A DNA stretch of 12,000 bases from a candidate division WS6 bacterium GW2011_GWC2_36_7 (GTDB lineage Bacteria; Patescibacteriota; Dojkabacteria; SC72), in contig LBSF01000009.1 of assembly GCA_000991805.1 (NCBI GenBank), positions 1 to 12,000 on the forward strand, given 5' to 3'. Below, one piece after another: positions 1-7,564 of the stretch. The position numbers were made by a program, and so were the translations under genes. The notes under the pieces were generated by a model, which was given only the letters and a program-made list of their open reading frames with translations, did not search any database and was not told where the DNA came from. The number at the start of each line of letters is the position of its first letter. Positions within the stretch are counted from its first letter, which is position 1.

Positions 1-1238
1 AGCTCTAAGAGGTACAAAAGGTTCGAATATTCTCGATACTCTACAGCATCCTTGTTACTCAAATACTCAAGCTCTGATCTCGACAAAGCCTCAAACTTTC
101 CCTCTGCTGTAGTTTTTTTATTCCAATATACAGGTATTTCTGCAAAAATTTTATCTAAATTCTCAATCTTCCAATCCCCATGTGTAAAACAGTAAGATTT
201 TGTATTAACAGAATCGTAGAGATAGATTTGCGCCTTGTTTGCAGAGGTATTTTGACATATATAGTTCAATGTCTTACTACATATATCGGATAGCTCTTGT
301 TCGAAGTTAAGCAATTTAATAAAGCCCTCCCCTTTATTCCTTAAAATCTGTTTTTCCGATAGAAAGATATTCGCAACTAAATCAACAATTATTTTAAAGA
401 TTAGAGCTAATAGGAAGGCAGCCATATAAAACAAGAATTTTGGAATTTGTAACTGCTCTATAAGTGGGAAAATAAATTCTAAGGAAACCACAAATACAAT
501 GGAGGGAATAATATACAATGACAAACTTCTTAGAATACCACGTATCACTGTCCCAAATCTCTGAAACCTCGTCTGTGTTAGACCATAAGATATTATGAGG
601 TTTGCAATTGAAAAAACAACGGGACCGAACCAAATATATTCATAAATACCGAAATATGGAGCAATGATATTGGCAGGAAAAGAACCAACAACTGTTAATA
701 CATTACCAATTATTAGGTATTTCTGCTGTTCCTTCTCTATAAATGACAACTCTTTGTATCCCCTCAGCGTCTTGTAAACATTCACTGCGAAAACGATTGT
801 TAGCCAAACAATCCAAACTAGGTAGACATTTCCTACGACTATAGAATTATTCCCTTCTAAAACAATTTCCCCAATAAAATTACTCGTAAAGAATATTTGA
901 TAAAGGAGGAAAAGAAATCCTCCACCTACAAATAAGGCGAATAATAAATTGATCTTTTTTCTTCGTAGATAATATGTAGAAAATATATAGTGAAATAACC
1001 CAATTAAGATTGATGACAAGTAGATTATCTCTGCCCAAAAATGGGCTGTACTTACAGTATCAGTTAATAGGAATGATACTGTAGAAAAAGCCCAAACCGG
1101 ACCCGCGATTATTCCTAAAATTCCCAAAAAGAAATATGCCTTGTTCCTTGGTTCTTTAAGAAAGGTAACCAAAGGACCAATTAAGGAGGTAAACCCTAGA
1201 ACTACGACAAACAAGTATAAAGTGTTATTCCATATCAT
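1..1238 (-). CDS. 7TM membrane sensor, probable histidine kinase (N-terminal part; gene continues past position 1)
   Basis: My own translation of the minus strand from the ATG at 1236-1238 stays open for 412 codons to the window edge, so the C-terminus is missing. The visible part holds about seven hydrophobic helices (roughly residues 4-27, 34-58, 67-90, 97-117, 136-158, 173-198, 202-220), a short basic linker (TRFQRFGTVIRGILR, 223-237), two more helices (about 240-260 and 268-291), then a soluble region from about 300 that looks GAF-like. This order (7TM, two TM, GAF) matches sensor kinases of the HisKA_7TM type, which sit in the inner membrane and would carry HisKA and HATPase domains downstream. 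Those kinase domains are not visible, so the kinase call is inference. The start lies 1 bp after the stop of the methyltransferase-like gene, which suggests translational coupling; no clear Shine-Dalgarno is seen. It could instead end in another output domain. Confidence 0.72.
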   Translation of the reverse strand, partial: MIWNNTLYLFVVVLGFTSLIGPLVTFLKEPRNKAYFFLGILGIIAGPVWAFSTVSFLLTDTVSTAHFWAEIIYLSSILIGLFHYIFSTYYLRRKKINLLFALFVGGGFLFLLYQIFFTSNFIGEIVLEGNNSIVVGNVYLVWIVWLTIVFAVNVYKTLRGYKELSFIEKEQQKYLIIGNVLTVVGSFPANIIAPYFGIYEYIWFGPVVFSIANLIISYGLTQTRFQRFGTVIRGILRSLSLYIIPSIVFVVSLEFIFPLIEQLQIPKFLFYMAAFLLALIFKIIVDLVANIFLSEKQILRNKGEGFIKLLNFEQELSDICSKTLNYICQNTSANKAQIYLYDSVNTKSYCFTHGDWKIENLDKIFAEIPVYWNKKTTAEGKFEALSRSELEYLSNKDAVEYREYSNLLYLLE

Positions 1239-1239
1239 T

Positions 1240-2718
1240 TTACTTTGGCAGTTTTAATTCAAAAAATCTCGTTAAACTAAACTTTCTAGCTCCTTCACCT
1301 TCATATGGTGGATAGTAAACACCCTCTATATTAAACTCTTTTTGTATATACTTCCCTGTCTTATCCAAAGGTTGAGCAATCTTAGGAGCCAATTTCTTAG
1401 TTATTGCTCCCGCTTTCTTGGCTCCCATAAGATATTCCCAGAAATTATTCCATCCGAGCTGTTTCCTAACTTCACCTAGAAGTTCATATTGCATAGTCGA
1501 TGAAGGAGAGAAAAGCTGTTTAATAAGGAATATGTCTCCCTTTTTTACTAATTGGTATTCGTCATCGCCTTGTTTAGGTTCTTTTTTTCTTGAAAGAATT
1601 GCTTTGAACATACTTGGTGTCGAAAGATCTACCTGCATTCCAGGATCCAATGTACAATCTTGGAAGAGCCCACCTTTCTCTACTCTGTCTATCATTTCCC
1701 TTACTATTGCAAAGTGTGATTCTTGATCAAAATAATTAATACCATTGTCTGAATAGACAAAGTGATACTTCTCCTTGTTTTTCTGTATAGATTCCATAGC
1801 TGTTTCAAAATATATCGTCACACCATCAAAATCTTTTTCCTTCTGCCCACTATCCAAAACTATCCTTGTTGGAATACCCCGCAAGGTTAATAGTGTAGCA
1901 GCACAAACAACAGATTGGAGAGAATTATCCGCAGAATGAAGTTGGATCCTCTTTCCCGTTTCTTTTAATGCCTCATACATCAACGCGGTAGTGATACCTG
2001 CCCCAGTACATAGCTCTTTGACTTTGATTACTGGCTCTCCTGGAAAAGCTTCTTGAATGTAATCTCTCGCCCTAGGAGCCATAATTCTTTCTAATCGATA
2101 TGATTCGTAGGCAAGAAGTTTATTCAAAATACCTTCAATATCGGATTCTTTCCAATGCCTTGATCTTTCACCATCCTTTTCAACTCCATTAGAAAAAAGC
2201 TTTGATGTTTCGTTAAGCAATTGAGGAATTACCTGCTCAGACATTATTTTAATTGTCGCAGGAGCAAAAACAAAAGGATTCTTTTGATTCATAGATTTCC
2301 ATTCCTCATAGTTCTTATATTTTTCATGAACACTCATAAAGACAGGCACAAATTCATTTTGTGCCAACATTATTTCAGTATTTATCTTTTCGGGAATATT
2401 TATATACAAACCAAATTCATCTAGTCCTAACATTTTTAATTTCAAATCTTTTGGATCTTTAATATTAGAAAATGCCAAATCTTTTTGATCCAAAGCTATA
2501 TTGGGTAAACTATTAGTTAAGGCGGATTGTTCTTCAGTATTATCATCTAATTTGGGCATCGCTACAGTTTCAATTGCTGGGACGTCTACAACTTCGGGAA
2601 TTACTTTTTCAGTCACAACCGGTGCGTCTACAAACCCTTCTTGAGTAGATTGTAAATAGGGATTGGTTTGTGTTTCTGACTGTGCGTTTTCTTTCTCTAG
2701 CGAAGGATTTGTATCCAT
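1240..2718 (-). CDS. Class I SAM-dependent methyltransferase-like protein with disordered N-terminus
   Basis: The 492-aa protein begins with about 70 residues rich in Glu, Thr, Gln, Pro and Val, probably disordered. A mostly helical region follows (about 85-225), then a Rossmann-like domain. Motif I is VKELCTGAGITTAL at about 233-246; an acidic residue in LHSADNS (Asp264) could bind the SAM ribose; HFVYSDN (about 319-325) and EKGGLFQDCTLDPG (about 347-360) resemble later strands of the fold. The target (small molecule, RNA or protein) cannot be told. No NPPY or DPPY motif of N-methyltransferases is present, and SAM binding is inferred from a glycine-poor motif I. I chose ATG 2718; a GTG at 2754 would add 12 residues but overlaps the likely promoter. 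The gene is preceded by the metallopeptidase gene (51-bp gap) and followed after 1 bp by the 7TM sensor. Confidence 0.6.
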   Translation of the reverse strand: MDTNPSLEKENAQSETQTNPYLQSTQEGFVDAPVVTEKVIPEVVDVPAIETVAMPKLDDNTEEQSALTNSLPNIALDQKDLAFSNIKDPKDLKLKMLGLDEFGLYINIPEKINTEIMLAQNEFVPVFMSVHEKYKNYEEWKSMNQKNPFVFAPATIKIMSEQVIPQLLNETSKLFSNGVEKDGERSRHWKESDIEGILNKLLAYESYRLERIMAPRARDYIQEAFPGEPVIKVKELCTGAGITTALMYEALKETGKRIQLHSADNSLQSVVCAATLLTLRGIPTRIVLDSGQKEKDFDGVTIYFETAMESIQKNKEKYHFVYSDNGINYFDQESHFAIVREMIDRVEKGGLFQDCTLDPGMQVDLSTPSMFKAILSRKKEPKQGDDEYQLVKKGDIFLIKQLFSPSSTMQYELLGEVRKQLGWNNFWEYLMGAKKAGAITKKLAPKIAQPLDKTGKYIQKEFNIEGVYYPPYEGEGARKFSLTRFFELKLPK

Positions 2719-2744
2719 ATTTGTTTGGGCAATATTATGTATAT

Positions 2745-2750
2745 ATGATA
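2745..2750 (-). promoter_or_regulatory. Candidate extended -10 (TGC TATCAT) for the methyltransferase-like gene
   Basis: On the minus strand TGC-TATCAT lies in the 51-bp gap, giving a leader of about 20 nt to ATG 2718. A second candidate, CATAAT at 2734-2739, would give a leader of about 8-9 nt. The element overlaps the GTG at 2752-2754, which argues against that upstream start. Confidence 0.35.
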
Positions 2751-2769
2751 GCACAAAAACTCAATATGA

Positions 2770-3930
2770 CTATATCCCCGCCTTTTCAAATATCTCTAAC
2801 CATTTATCCTTGTTAGGTACATTAGTAGGCATAGGTAATAACCCATCCTCGACCCACTCACACTGTTTAAATGTAATCTTCCCAGCATACAATTGGTTAT
2901 ACAATCTAGGATTCTCTTCCAATTTCTTCTTAACTTTTCTAAAACCTCTGAAATATGCAACATCCTTAGAATAAATCCCCCTATCATGAGTATCACCCAA
3001 TCCTCTCTTAACACGATATGTGACATCAAATGCAGAATACTTAGGTAAAACAGCTAAAAGAACATTGTAAAGCTCTCTAAATGAAAGATCCTCACCCAAA
3101 TATATCGCCCATGCTAAAGCTGCTTTGTTCTTCAACCATTTCTCAGTAAGAAGACCCATACTATTCTCATTCCATGTAGCCAAACCCTCTTCAACATCTA
3201 GGTACTCAGGAAGATTCGCATTACTAAAAGCATCAAACCCACACATTAAACCATTATGAGCTCTCAAAGCATGAGTTCCAACTTCATGGATCAACGTCTT
3301 TCTTAATTTGAATTTGGTTCTCTCAATATTCTCATCAACAAGAATTTCCTTTCTCTTTACACCAATCTTCACTCCATTCTTAGCAATATTGATAGACTTA
3401 TTCACTGTCCAGCCATCTAAACCCAACTCCTGGAATACAATATTGAAAACCTTAACAATATCATCGTAGTAGAGAATGTCACCCTTCTTGATTGTATCCT
3501 CATCTATTACATTGTAACTGTCTAACTTACCTCTAAGTACTCTAGCCGCATTTCTAAAAAGCTTGTCACTAGGTTTACCATACCTATGTACAGAAATATC
3601 CGTAATCTCTTCATTATTTCCAACGGAATGCATTAGGTCACTCGCCTCTTTCTTAGAATCTATCAATTGAAGGTAGAAATCCGAAATCCGAGGATCAACA
3701 TCTACGATCTCTTTAACATTGGAAAGCTTCTTTAATATCTCTTTGTTATTGTTCTTAACAATCCTGTACTCAAATATTGGATTATATGTATCGCTATTAA
3801 AGAATTTCTTCTTCTCCGACTCTAAATTGATTGGTGTAAAAACCAATGCTGTAGGAATTCTTAATTCACTAAGCAGCTTTGTAACTTCATCCAGCTTTAA
3901 CGTCTTCTTTTTTCTATTAAATATTTCCAT
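2770..3930 (-). CDS. MATCAP/DUF1704-type zinc metallopeptidase (putative Tyr/Glu carboxypeptidase)
   Basis: The 386-aa protein has no signal peptide or membrane segment and is probably cytoplasmic. It carries HEVGTH at residues 215-220, an HExxxH zinc site with one spacer residue more than the common HExxH, and DVEEGLATW at about 245-253, which supplies the third ligand Glu about 32 residues later. Together these are the signature of the DUF1704 family (the 'QEGLA motif' proteins of bacteria and the MATCAP/KIAA0895 tubulin carboxypeptidases of animals). Animal members remove a C-terminal Tyr or Glu; bacterial substrates are not known to me. The N-terminal 200 residues fit the family's helical lead-in. 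The gene lies 33 bp downstream of mreB and has its own perfect TATAAT 7 nt before the ATG, so it can be read alone as a leaderless mRNA as well as from the trpS side. Family assignment is firm, function inferred. Confidence 0.85.
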   Translation of the reverse strand: MEIFNRKKKTLKLDEVTKLLSELRIPTALVFTPINLESEKKKFFNSDTYNPIFEYRIVKNNNKEILKKLSNVKEIVDVDPRISDFYLQLIDSKKEASDLMHSVGNNEEITDISVHRYGKPSDKLFRNAARVLRGKLDSYNVIDEDTIKKGDILYYDDIVKVFNIVFQELGLDGWTVNKSINIAKNGVKIGVKRKEILVDENIERTKFKLRKTLIHEVGTHALRAHNGLMCGFDAFSNANLPEYLDVEEGLATWNENSMGLLTEKWLKNKAALAWAIYLGEDLSFRELYNVLLAVLPKYSAFDVTYRVKRGLGDTHDRGIYSKDVAYFRGFRKVKKKLEENPRLYNQLYAGKITFKQCEWVEDGLLPMPTNVPNKDKWLEIFEKAGI

Positions 3931-3937
3931 GGGATAT

Positions 3938-3943
3938 ATTATA
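3938..3943 (-). promoter_or_regulatory. -10 box (TATAAT) for a leaderless metallopeptidase mRNA
   Basis: Minus-strand TATAAT is followed by ATATCCC and then the ATG at 3930, a 7-nt spacer. Transcription would start at or 1 nt before the start codon. No good -35 is seen at 17 bp, where the bases overlap the mreB stop codon, and there is no TGn extension. Confidence 0.5.
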
Positions 3944-3963
3944 TATGTAAAAGAAGATTAAAA

Positions 3964-4983
3964 CTATCTTCTAAAGTCCCTGTTGAATGAGAACTTTCTA
4001 GAGCCCTCTTCGATGAGGTCTAAGGCAATACCAGTACCCTTTACTACACAAAACAATGGATCATCGGCAACATGTGCAGGAACACCAGTCGCACGAGAGA
4101 ATAGCTTGTCGAGATTTCGAAGCATTGCTGTTCCACCACTCATAACCATACCACGGTCTATGATGTCCGCGGAGAGCTCAGGAGGCGTCTTTTCTAATAC
4201 AGCTTGCACACTCTTAATGATACTTCTTAATGGCCATTCAACAGCTTTAGCTATATCATTTGAATTAACTACTACAGATTTAGGCATACCAGCACCAACG
4301 TCCCTTCCTCTTACTTCCATTTCTCTTGGATCTTTAACTTCTAATGCACTACCTATTTTAATCTTTATCTTTTCTGCCGTCTGTTCTCCAATTAACAATC
4401 CCTTCTTCTTACGCATATATGAGATTATTGCCTCATTTATAGCATCTCCCGCAACTCTTAGTGATTCATATTCCACAACTCCATCAAGGGATATAACTGC
4501 AACTTCAGTAGTACCACCACCCATATTTATAATCATATTTCCAGATGATGTATTTATTGGCATTTCTGCTCCTAATGCAGCTAACAATGGTTCTGGAAGT
4601 AAAGTGACATTTCTAGCACCAACGGCATTGGCAGCTTTAAGTACGGCTCTTTCCTCTACAGAAGTAATACCTGCAGGTACGCTAATGACCACATCTGGTT
4701 TGAAAAATCTACTCTTACCAAGAGCTTTATCAAAGAAATACCTTAGCAATGCTTCAGTTACTCGAGAATCAGCTATAACTCCATTACGAAGAGGTCTTTT
4801 AGCAACGATATTGTCAGGGGTTTTACCAATCATTTCCTTTGCTTCTAATCCAACCGCTATTACAGTGAAGTTATTAACATCTATAGCGACAACGGTAGGT
4901 TCAGTTAAAACAATACCCTCCCCTTGTACAAATACAACTGAGTTCGCTGTTCCTAGGTCTATACCTAATTTCTTTACAAACAT
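3964..4983 (-). CDS. mreB: Rod shape-determining actin homologue MreB
   Basis: The 339-aa length is typical of MreB. The protein polymerises with ATP under the inner membrane and guides the cell-wall elongation machinery. Visible landmarks are phosphate-1 GIDLGTANS (7-15), the PDVVISVPAGITSVEERAV segment (about 95-113), phosphate-2 INMGGGTTEVAVISLDG (about 152-168, with Asn where many MreBs have Asp before the glycines), an IGEQTAEKIKIKIGSA segment (about 198-213), TPPELSADIIDRG, and the adenosine motif VMSGGTAMLRNLDKL. The N-terminus MFVKKLGIDLG lacks an extended amphipathic helix. The start is the only sensible ATG, 19 bp after the trpS stop. I see neither a promoter nor a Shine-Dalgarno there, so mreB is probably read from the trpS promoter. 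No mreC or mreD is next to it. The antisense open frame of similar length is a shadow. Confidence 0.96.
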   Translation of the reverse strand: MFVKKLGIDLGTANSVVFVQGEGIVLTEPTVVAIDVNNFTVIAVGLEAKEMIGKTPDNIVAKRPLRNGVIADSRVTEALLRYFFDKALGKSRFFKPDVVISVPAGITSVEERAVLKAANAVGARNVTLLPEPLLAALGAEMPINTSSGNMIINMGGGTTEVAVISLDGVVEYESLRVAGDAINEAIISYMRKKKGLLIGEQTAEKIKIKIGSALEVKDPREMEVRGRDVGAGMPKSVVVNSNDIAKAVEWPLRSIIKSVQAVLEKTPPELSADIIDRGMVMSGGTAMLRNLDKLFSRATGVPAHVADDPLFCVVKGTGIALDLIEEGSRKFSFNRDFRR

Positions 4984-5002
4984 AATAATTTCAAATTCAT
5001 AA

Positions 5003-5977
5003 TTAGAAACCCATAGCTGAGAGGATTTTTGCCTCAGTCTCTGATGCTACTTTTTGTGCGTTCTTTTCACCTTTCTCAAGAATATCAATGATAAATTGAT
5101 CACCTTTCGCATCTATTTCTGCTCTTTTTGCTCGAATTGGTTTCAAAAATTCCTCAATTGCTTCAAATAACTTTGTTTTAACTTCAACATCACCAACTGT
5201 TCCTTTCTGGTATCGTTCCTTCAAGTCAGCAACTTCTTCTAAATTGGTATTAAAGTAATCGTGGTATATAAATACTGGATTTCCCTCAACTTTTCCAGGA
5301 TCATTAGGATGAATTCTGTTAGGATCCGTATACATAGACATAATTTTCTTTTTTACAGTAGCGGTATCGTCTGTGAAATAGATTCCACCCGTTGATTTAC
5401 CACTCTTCCCTTGTCCATCAAGACCAACAACAACGTCCCCAATCAAACCTTTAGGGATATTGAATACTTTGCCATATATAGAGTTAAATCTTATAGCCAA
5501 ATCACTTGCGATTTCGACATTTGCTTCATTATCTTTTCCAACAGGAACTAAATCTGAATTCATTATTAAAATATCTGATGCCATCAATATTGGATATCCC
5601 ATGAGACCATAGGTTAATTTGTATCCCAATCCTAGCTTCTCCTTCAACATGGGCTGTCTCTCTAGTTCTGGCATCTTTGTAAGCATGGACAGTATTACAT
5701 GTAGTCTATATATCTGAGGGATTCTAGATTGTCTATAGAAAGTCACATATTCAGGATCTAATCCCAAACTAAGATAAGTCTTCATTAATCCTAAAGAGTT
5801 TTCCTTAATTTGAGACACGTTATCAAAATGCGTTGTTAAAGCATGATAATCCGCAATGAAAATGAATGTATCATAATCTTCTTGTCTCTCTATTCGATTT
5901 TTTAGGGTTCCAACATATGCAGCAATTGGAAATGTACTGCCTGTTGCTCTATCCCCAGTGAGTAATCTTTCTTTCAT
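5003..5977 (-). CDS. trpS: Tryptophanyl-tRNA synthetase with altered class I signatures
   Basis: The 324-aa protein fits class Ic TrpRS, which charges tRNA-Trp with tryptophan using ATP in the cytoplasm. Family landmarks include MKERLLTGDRATG at the N-terminus, FIFIADYHALT (38-48), LGLDPEYVTFYRQS (71-84), YPILMASDILIMNSDLVPVG (128-147, the Trp pocket helix) and a C-terminal helical domain ending KILSAMGF. Two signatures are unusual. The HIGH site reads PIAA (17-20, in GSTFPIAAYVG), with one residue more than usual between the TG and the conserved Tyr. The KMSKS loop reads KSGKS (191-195, in LDGQGKSGKSTGG), keeping both lysines. I chose ATG 5977; a TTG two codons upstream is in frame but less likely, and the -10 box points to the ATG. 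It is first gene of the mreB cluster. A paralogue with a non-canonical role cannot be excluded. Confidence 0.9.
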   Translation of the reverse strand: MKERLLTGDRATGSTFPIAAYVGTLKNRIERQEDYDTFIFIADYHALTTHFDNVSQIKENSLGLMKTYLSLGLDPEYVTFYRQSRIPQIYRLHVILSMLTKMPELERQPMLKEKLGLGYKLTYGLMGYPILMASDILIMNSDLVPVGKDNEANVEIASDLAIRFNSIYGKVFNIPKGLIGDVVVGLDGQGKSGKSTGGIYFTDDTATVKKKIMSMYTDPNRIHPNDPGKVEGNPVFIYHDYFNTNLEEVADLKERYQKGTVGDVEVKTKLFEAIEEFLKPIRAKRAEIDAKGDQFIIDILEKGEKNAQKVASETEAKILSAMGF

Positions 5978-5984
5978 GTACAAT

Positions 5985-5993
5985 ATTCTAACA
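5985..5993 (-). promoter_or_regulatory. Extended -10 (TGT TAGAAT) for leaderless trpS mRNA
   Basis: Reading the minus strand, TGT-TAGAAT is followed by the 7 nt ATTGTAC and then the trpS ATG. The expected transcription start falls at or 1 nt before the ATG, so there is no room for a ribosome binding site. No convincing -35 is visible. Confidence 0.5.
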
Positions 5994-6008
5994 ACTTAAT
6001 CCCCATTA

Positions 6009-6017
6009 TGCTATACT
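6009..6017 (+). promoter_or_regulatory. Extended -10 (TGC TATACT) for leaderless PEGA-protein mRNA
   Basis: TGC-TATACT ends at 6017, exactly 6 nt (CTTGGC) before the ATG at 6024, so transcription should begin on the A of the start codon. CTAACA at 5988-5993 is a weak -35 at 18 bp and overlaps the trpS promoter on the other strand. Confidence 0.55.
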
Positions 6018-6023
6018 CTTGGC

Positions 6024-7562
6024 ATGAAAACGTCTCCCAAGACCAAAGTTAAATCACATATTGGCTCTATTCTCTACCCCATATTATATACCCTAATCCT
6101 TTTCTTAGTCGCTTCTACCATATATTTCTATGCCAATGGATATAGATTAGACCTCTTCAAACAAGAAATAACTCAGACAGGAGTTGTCACTGTTGAAAGC
6201 TCCCCTTTTGGAGCGGACGTATATGTAGACCAAAAGCTAGTGGGTAGGACTCCTAAGAGTACAAGTTTGAAAATTGGAACATATCATATAACTGTTGAGA
6301 AAGAAGGATATTACAACTGGGAAAAAGACATTGAGATTGTTGAAGGTAAATCTACTCCAATATTCCCATGGCTAATTAAGAAAGATCCTAAGCATATCAC
6401 CCTATGGACCTCCAATGGTGCTATTGAAAAATATTGGGTTAACAAAGAAGAAGATCACATTGTATTTTTAACCAAAGAAATACAGGGATACTCTCTTTGG
6501 GAATATACTCTCAATCCAGCGTTGTGGGATTTCTCTTCCAATCCTTCTGAAATATTGAAACTTGAGAGTAATAATATAGAGATAACCCTATCCCCTAGTG
6601 GTTTACAGGCCCTGCTAAAAGTCACCTCCGAAACTACAAGCCAGTACTATCTGCTTAATACACAAACACTTTCGCAACTCTCAGCCCTAAAAGCTCTAGA
6701 TATTGACTCAACCAAGAAATACAAAATATCGTGGTCAAATGATAACAACTATTTAGTCCTAGATTCTACAAGTGGTATCTATTCATACGATTTAAAGCTG
6801 AATCAAACAAATACTTTAGTCGAGAAGCTGGTATCGCAAAAGTATATCTGGACCACTGATGAACAAGGCTTTTTCTACATTGTTGAACTATCAAAGGATC
6901 AAACCGACAATATATATACGTATAATCTGAAGCAGATGGACCTGCTTGGGAACAATACGACATACCTCATCAGCAATTTCTACTTCCGCTATTCAGATGA
7001 ATATATCCTTCAATACAGAGAAGACGGATTTGTCTACTCCGAATTCTCTTCATCTCCAGAAAGTACATACTCTGCAGGCGATATTACAAACATAAGTGTC
7101 AACCAGAAAGCGCAAGGCGTATATATACAAACCTCACTAGCCACCTACTGGTTCAATATACAAACACAGAAGTTCATGATGCTATCTGCATATCCTGCAA
7201 CATTCATTGAATTTAACGAAGACCATGAAAGATTGATATTTAAGGATGAAAATCAAATATCTGTCTTTACATTCGACAAAACCGAGGGAGATCACACAGT
7301 CAACATTGGTTCTAAGAAGATCAAGAATATTGCAGATATATCTAAAACCTCTAATCTTCACTGGCTTACAGACTCATTAGATATGACATACTTACAAGAA
7401 GGGGCAATATATATAACTGATGTAGATGGAGACAATAAAATACAAATTGCACAGCCAGATAACCTACTCACCTTCTTGATTAGAAATTCAAATAACACCC
7501 TACTCACCTTTACAAAGGATGAAGCAAACAAACTATCCATTACAGAGTTAGAAATTCACTAA
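6024..7562 (+). CDS. Membrane-anchored PEGA-domain protein with predicted beta-propeller-like region
   Basis: The 512-aa protein has a basic N-terminus (KTSPKTKVK), one hydrophobic helix at about 15-36 with no obvious cleavage or lipobox Cys, then an extracytoplasmic region. Residues about 52-112 form a PEGA domain (VTVESSPFGADVYVDQK, GRTPKS, GTYHITVEKEGYYNWEKDI), a beta-rich domain common on surface proteins. The remaining 400 residues alternate short strands with repeated Trp/Tyr/Asp turns (for example YKISWSNDNNYLVLD, YIWTTDEQGFFYI, LHWLTDSLDMTYL), as in seven- or eight-bladed propellers. That fold call is by eye. This PEGA plus propeller layout is often seen in Patescibacteria, with unknown function; a role in envelope or surface binding is inference. 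No Shine-Dalgarno is present. The gene ends 2 bp from the 3' end of the opposing tRNA gene, and no terminator fits between. Confidence 0.8.
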   Translation: MKTSPKTKVKSHIGSILYPILYTLILFLVASTIYFYANGYRLDLFKQEITQTGVVTVESSPFGADVYVDQKLVGRTPKSTSLKIGTYHITVEKEGYYNWEKDIEIVEGKSTPIFPWLIKKDPKHITLWTSNGAIEKYWVNKEEDHIVFLTKEIQGYSLWEYTLNPALWDFSSNPSEILKLESNNIEITLSPSGLQALLKVTSETTSQYYLLNTQTLSQLSALKALDIDSTKKYKISWSNDNNYLVLDSTSGIYSYDLKLNQTNTLVEKLVSQKYIWTTDEQGFFYIVELSKDQTDNIYTYNLKQMDLLGNNTTYLISNFYFRYSDEYILQYREDGFVYSEFSSSPESTYSAGDITNISVNQKAQGVYIQTSLATYWFNIQTQKFMMLSAYPATFIEFNEDHERLIFKDENQISVFTFDKTEGDHTVNIGSKKIKNIADISKTSNLHWLTDSLDMTYLQEGAIYITDVDGDNKIQIAQPDNLLTFLIRNSNNTLLTFTKDEANKLSITELEIH

Positions 7563-7564
7563 AG

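Noticed and set aside
17-39. GGTTCGAAT-like tRNA T-loop motif on the plus strand
   Set aside because: It lies inside the 7TM sensor coding frame, and no acceptor, D or anticodon arm fits around it.
2718-2754. GTG start at 2754 for the methyltransferase-like gene
   Set aside because: It overlaps the likely -10 element, and ATG 2718 opens a typical MDTNPSLE start.
3983-5002. Long plus-strand open frame of 339 codons opposite mreB
   Set aside because: It mirrors mreB exactly in antisense, its translation is Ser/Thr/Ile-rich with no recognisable domain, and mreB is a certain gene.
5978-5983. TTG start at 5983 for trpS
   Set aside because: The ATG two codons later matches the usual TrpRS opening and the -10 spacing.
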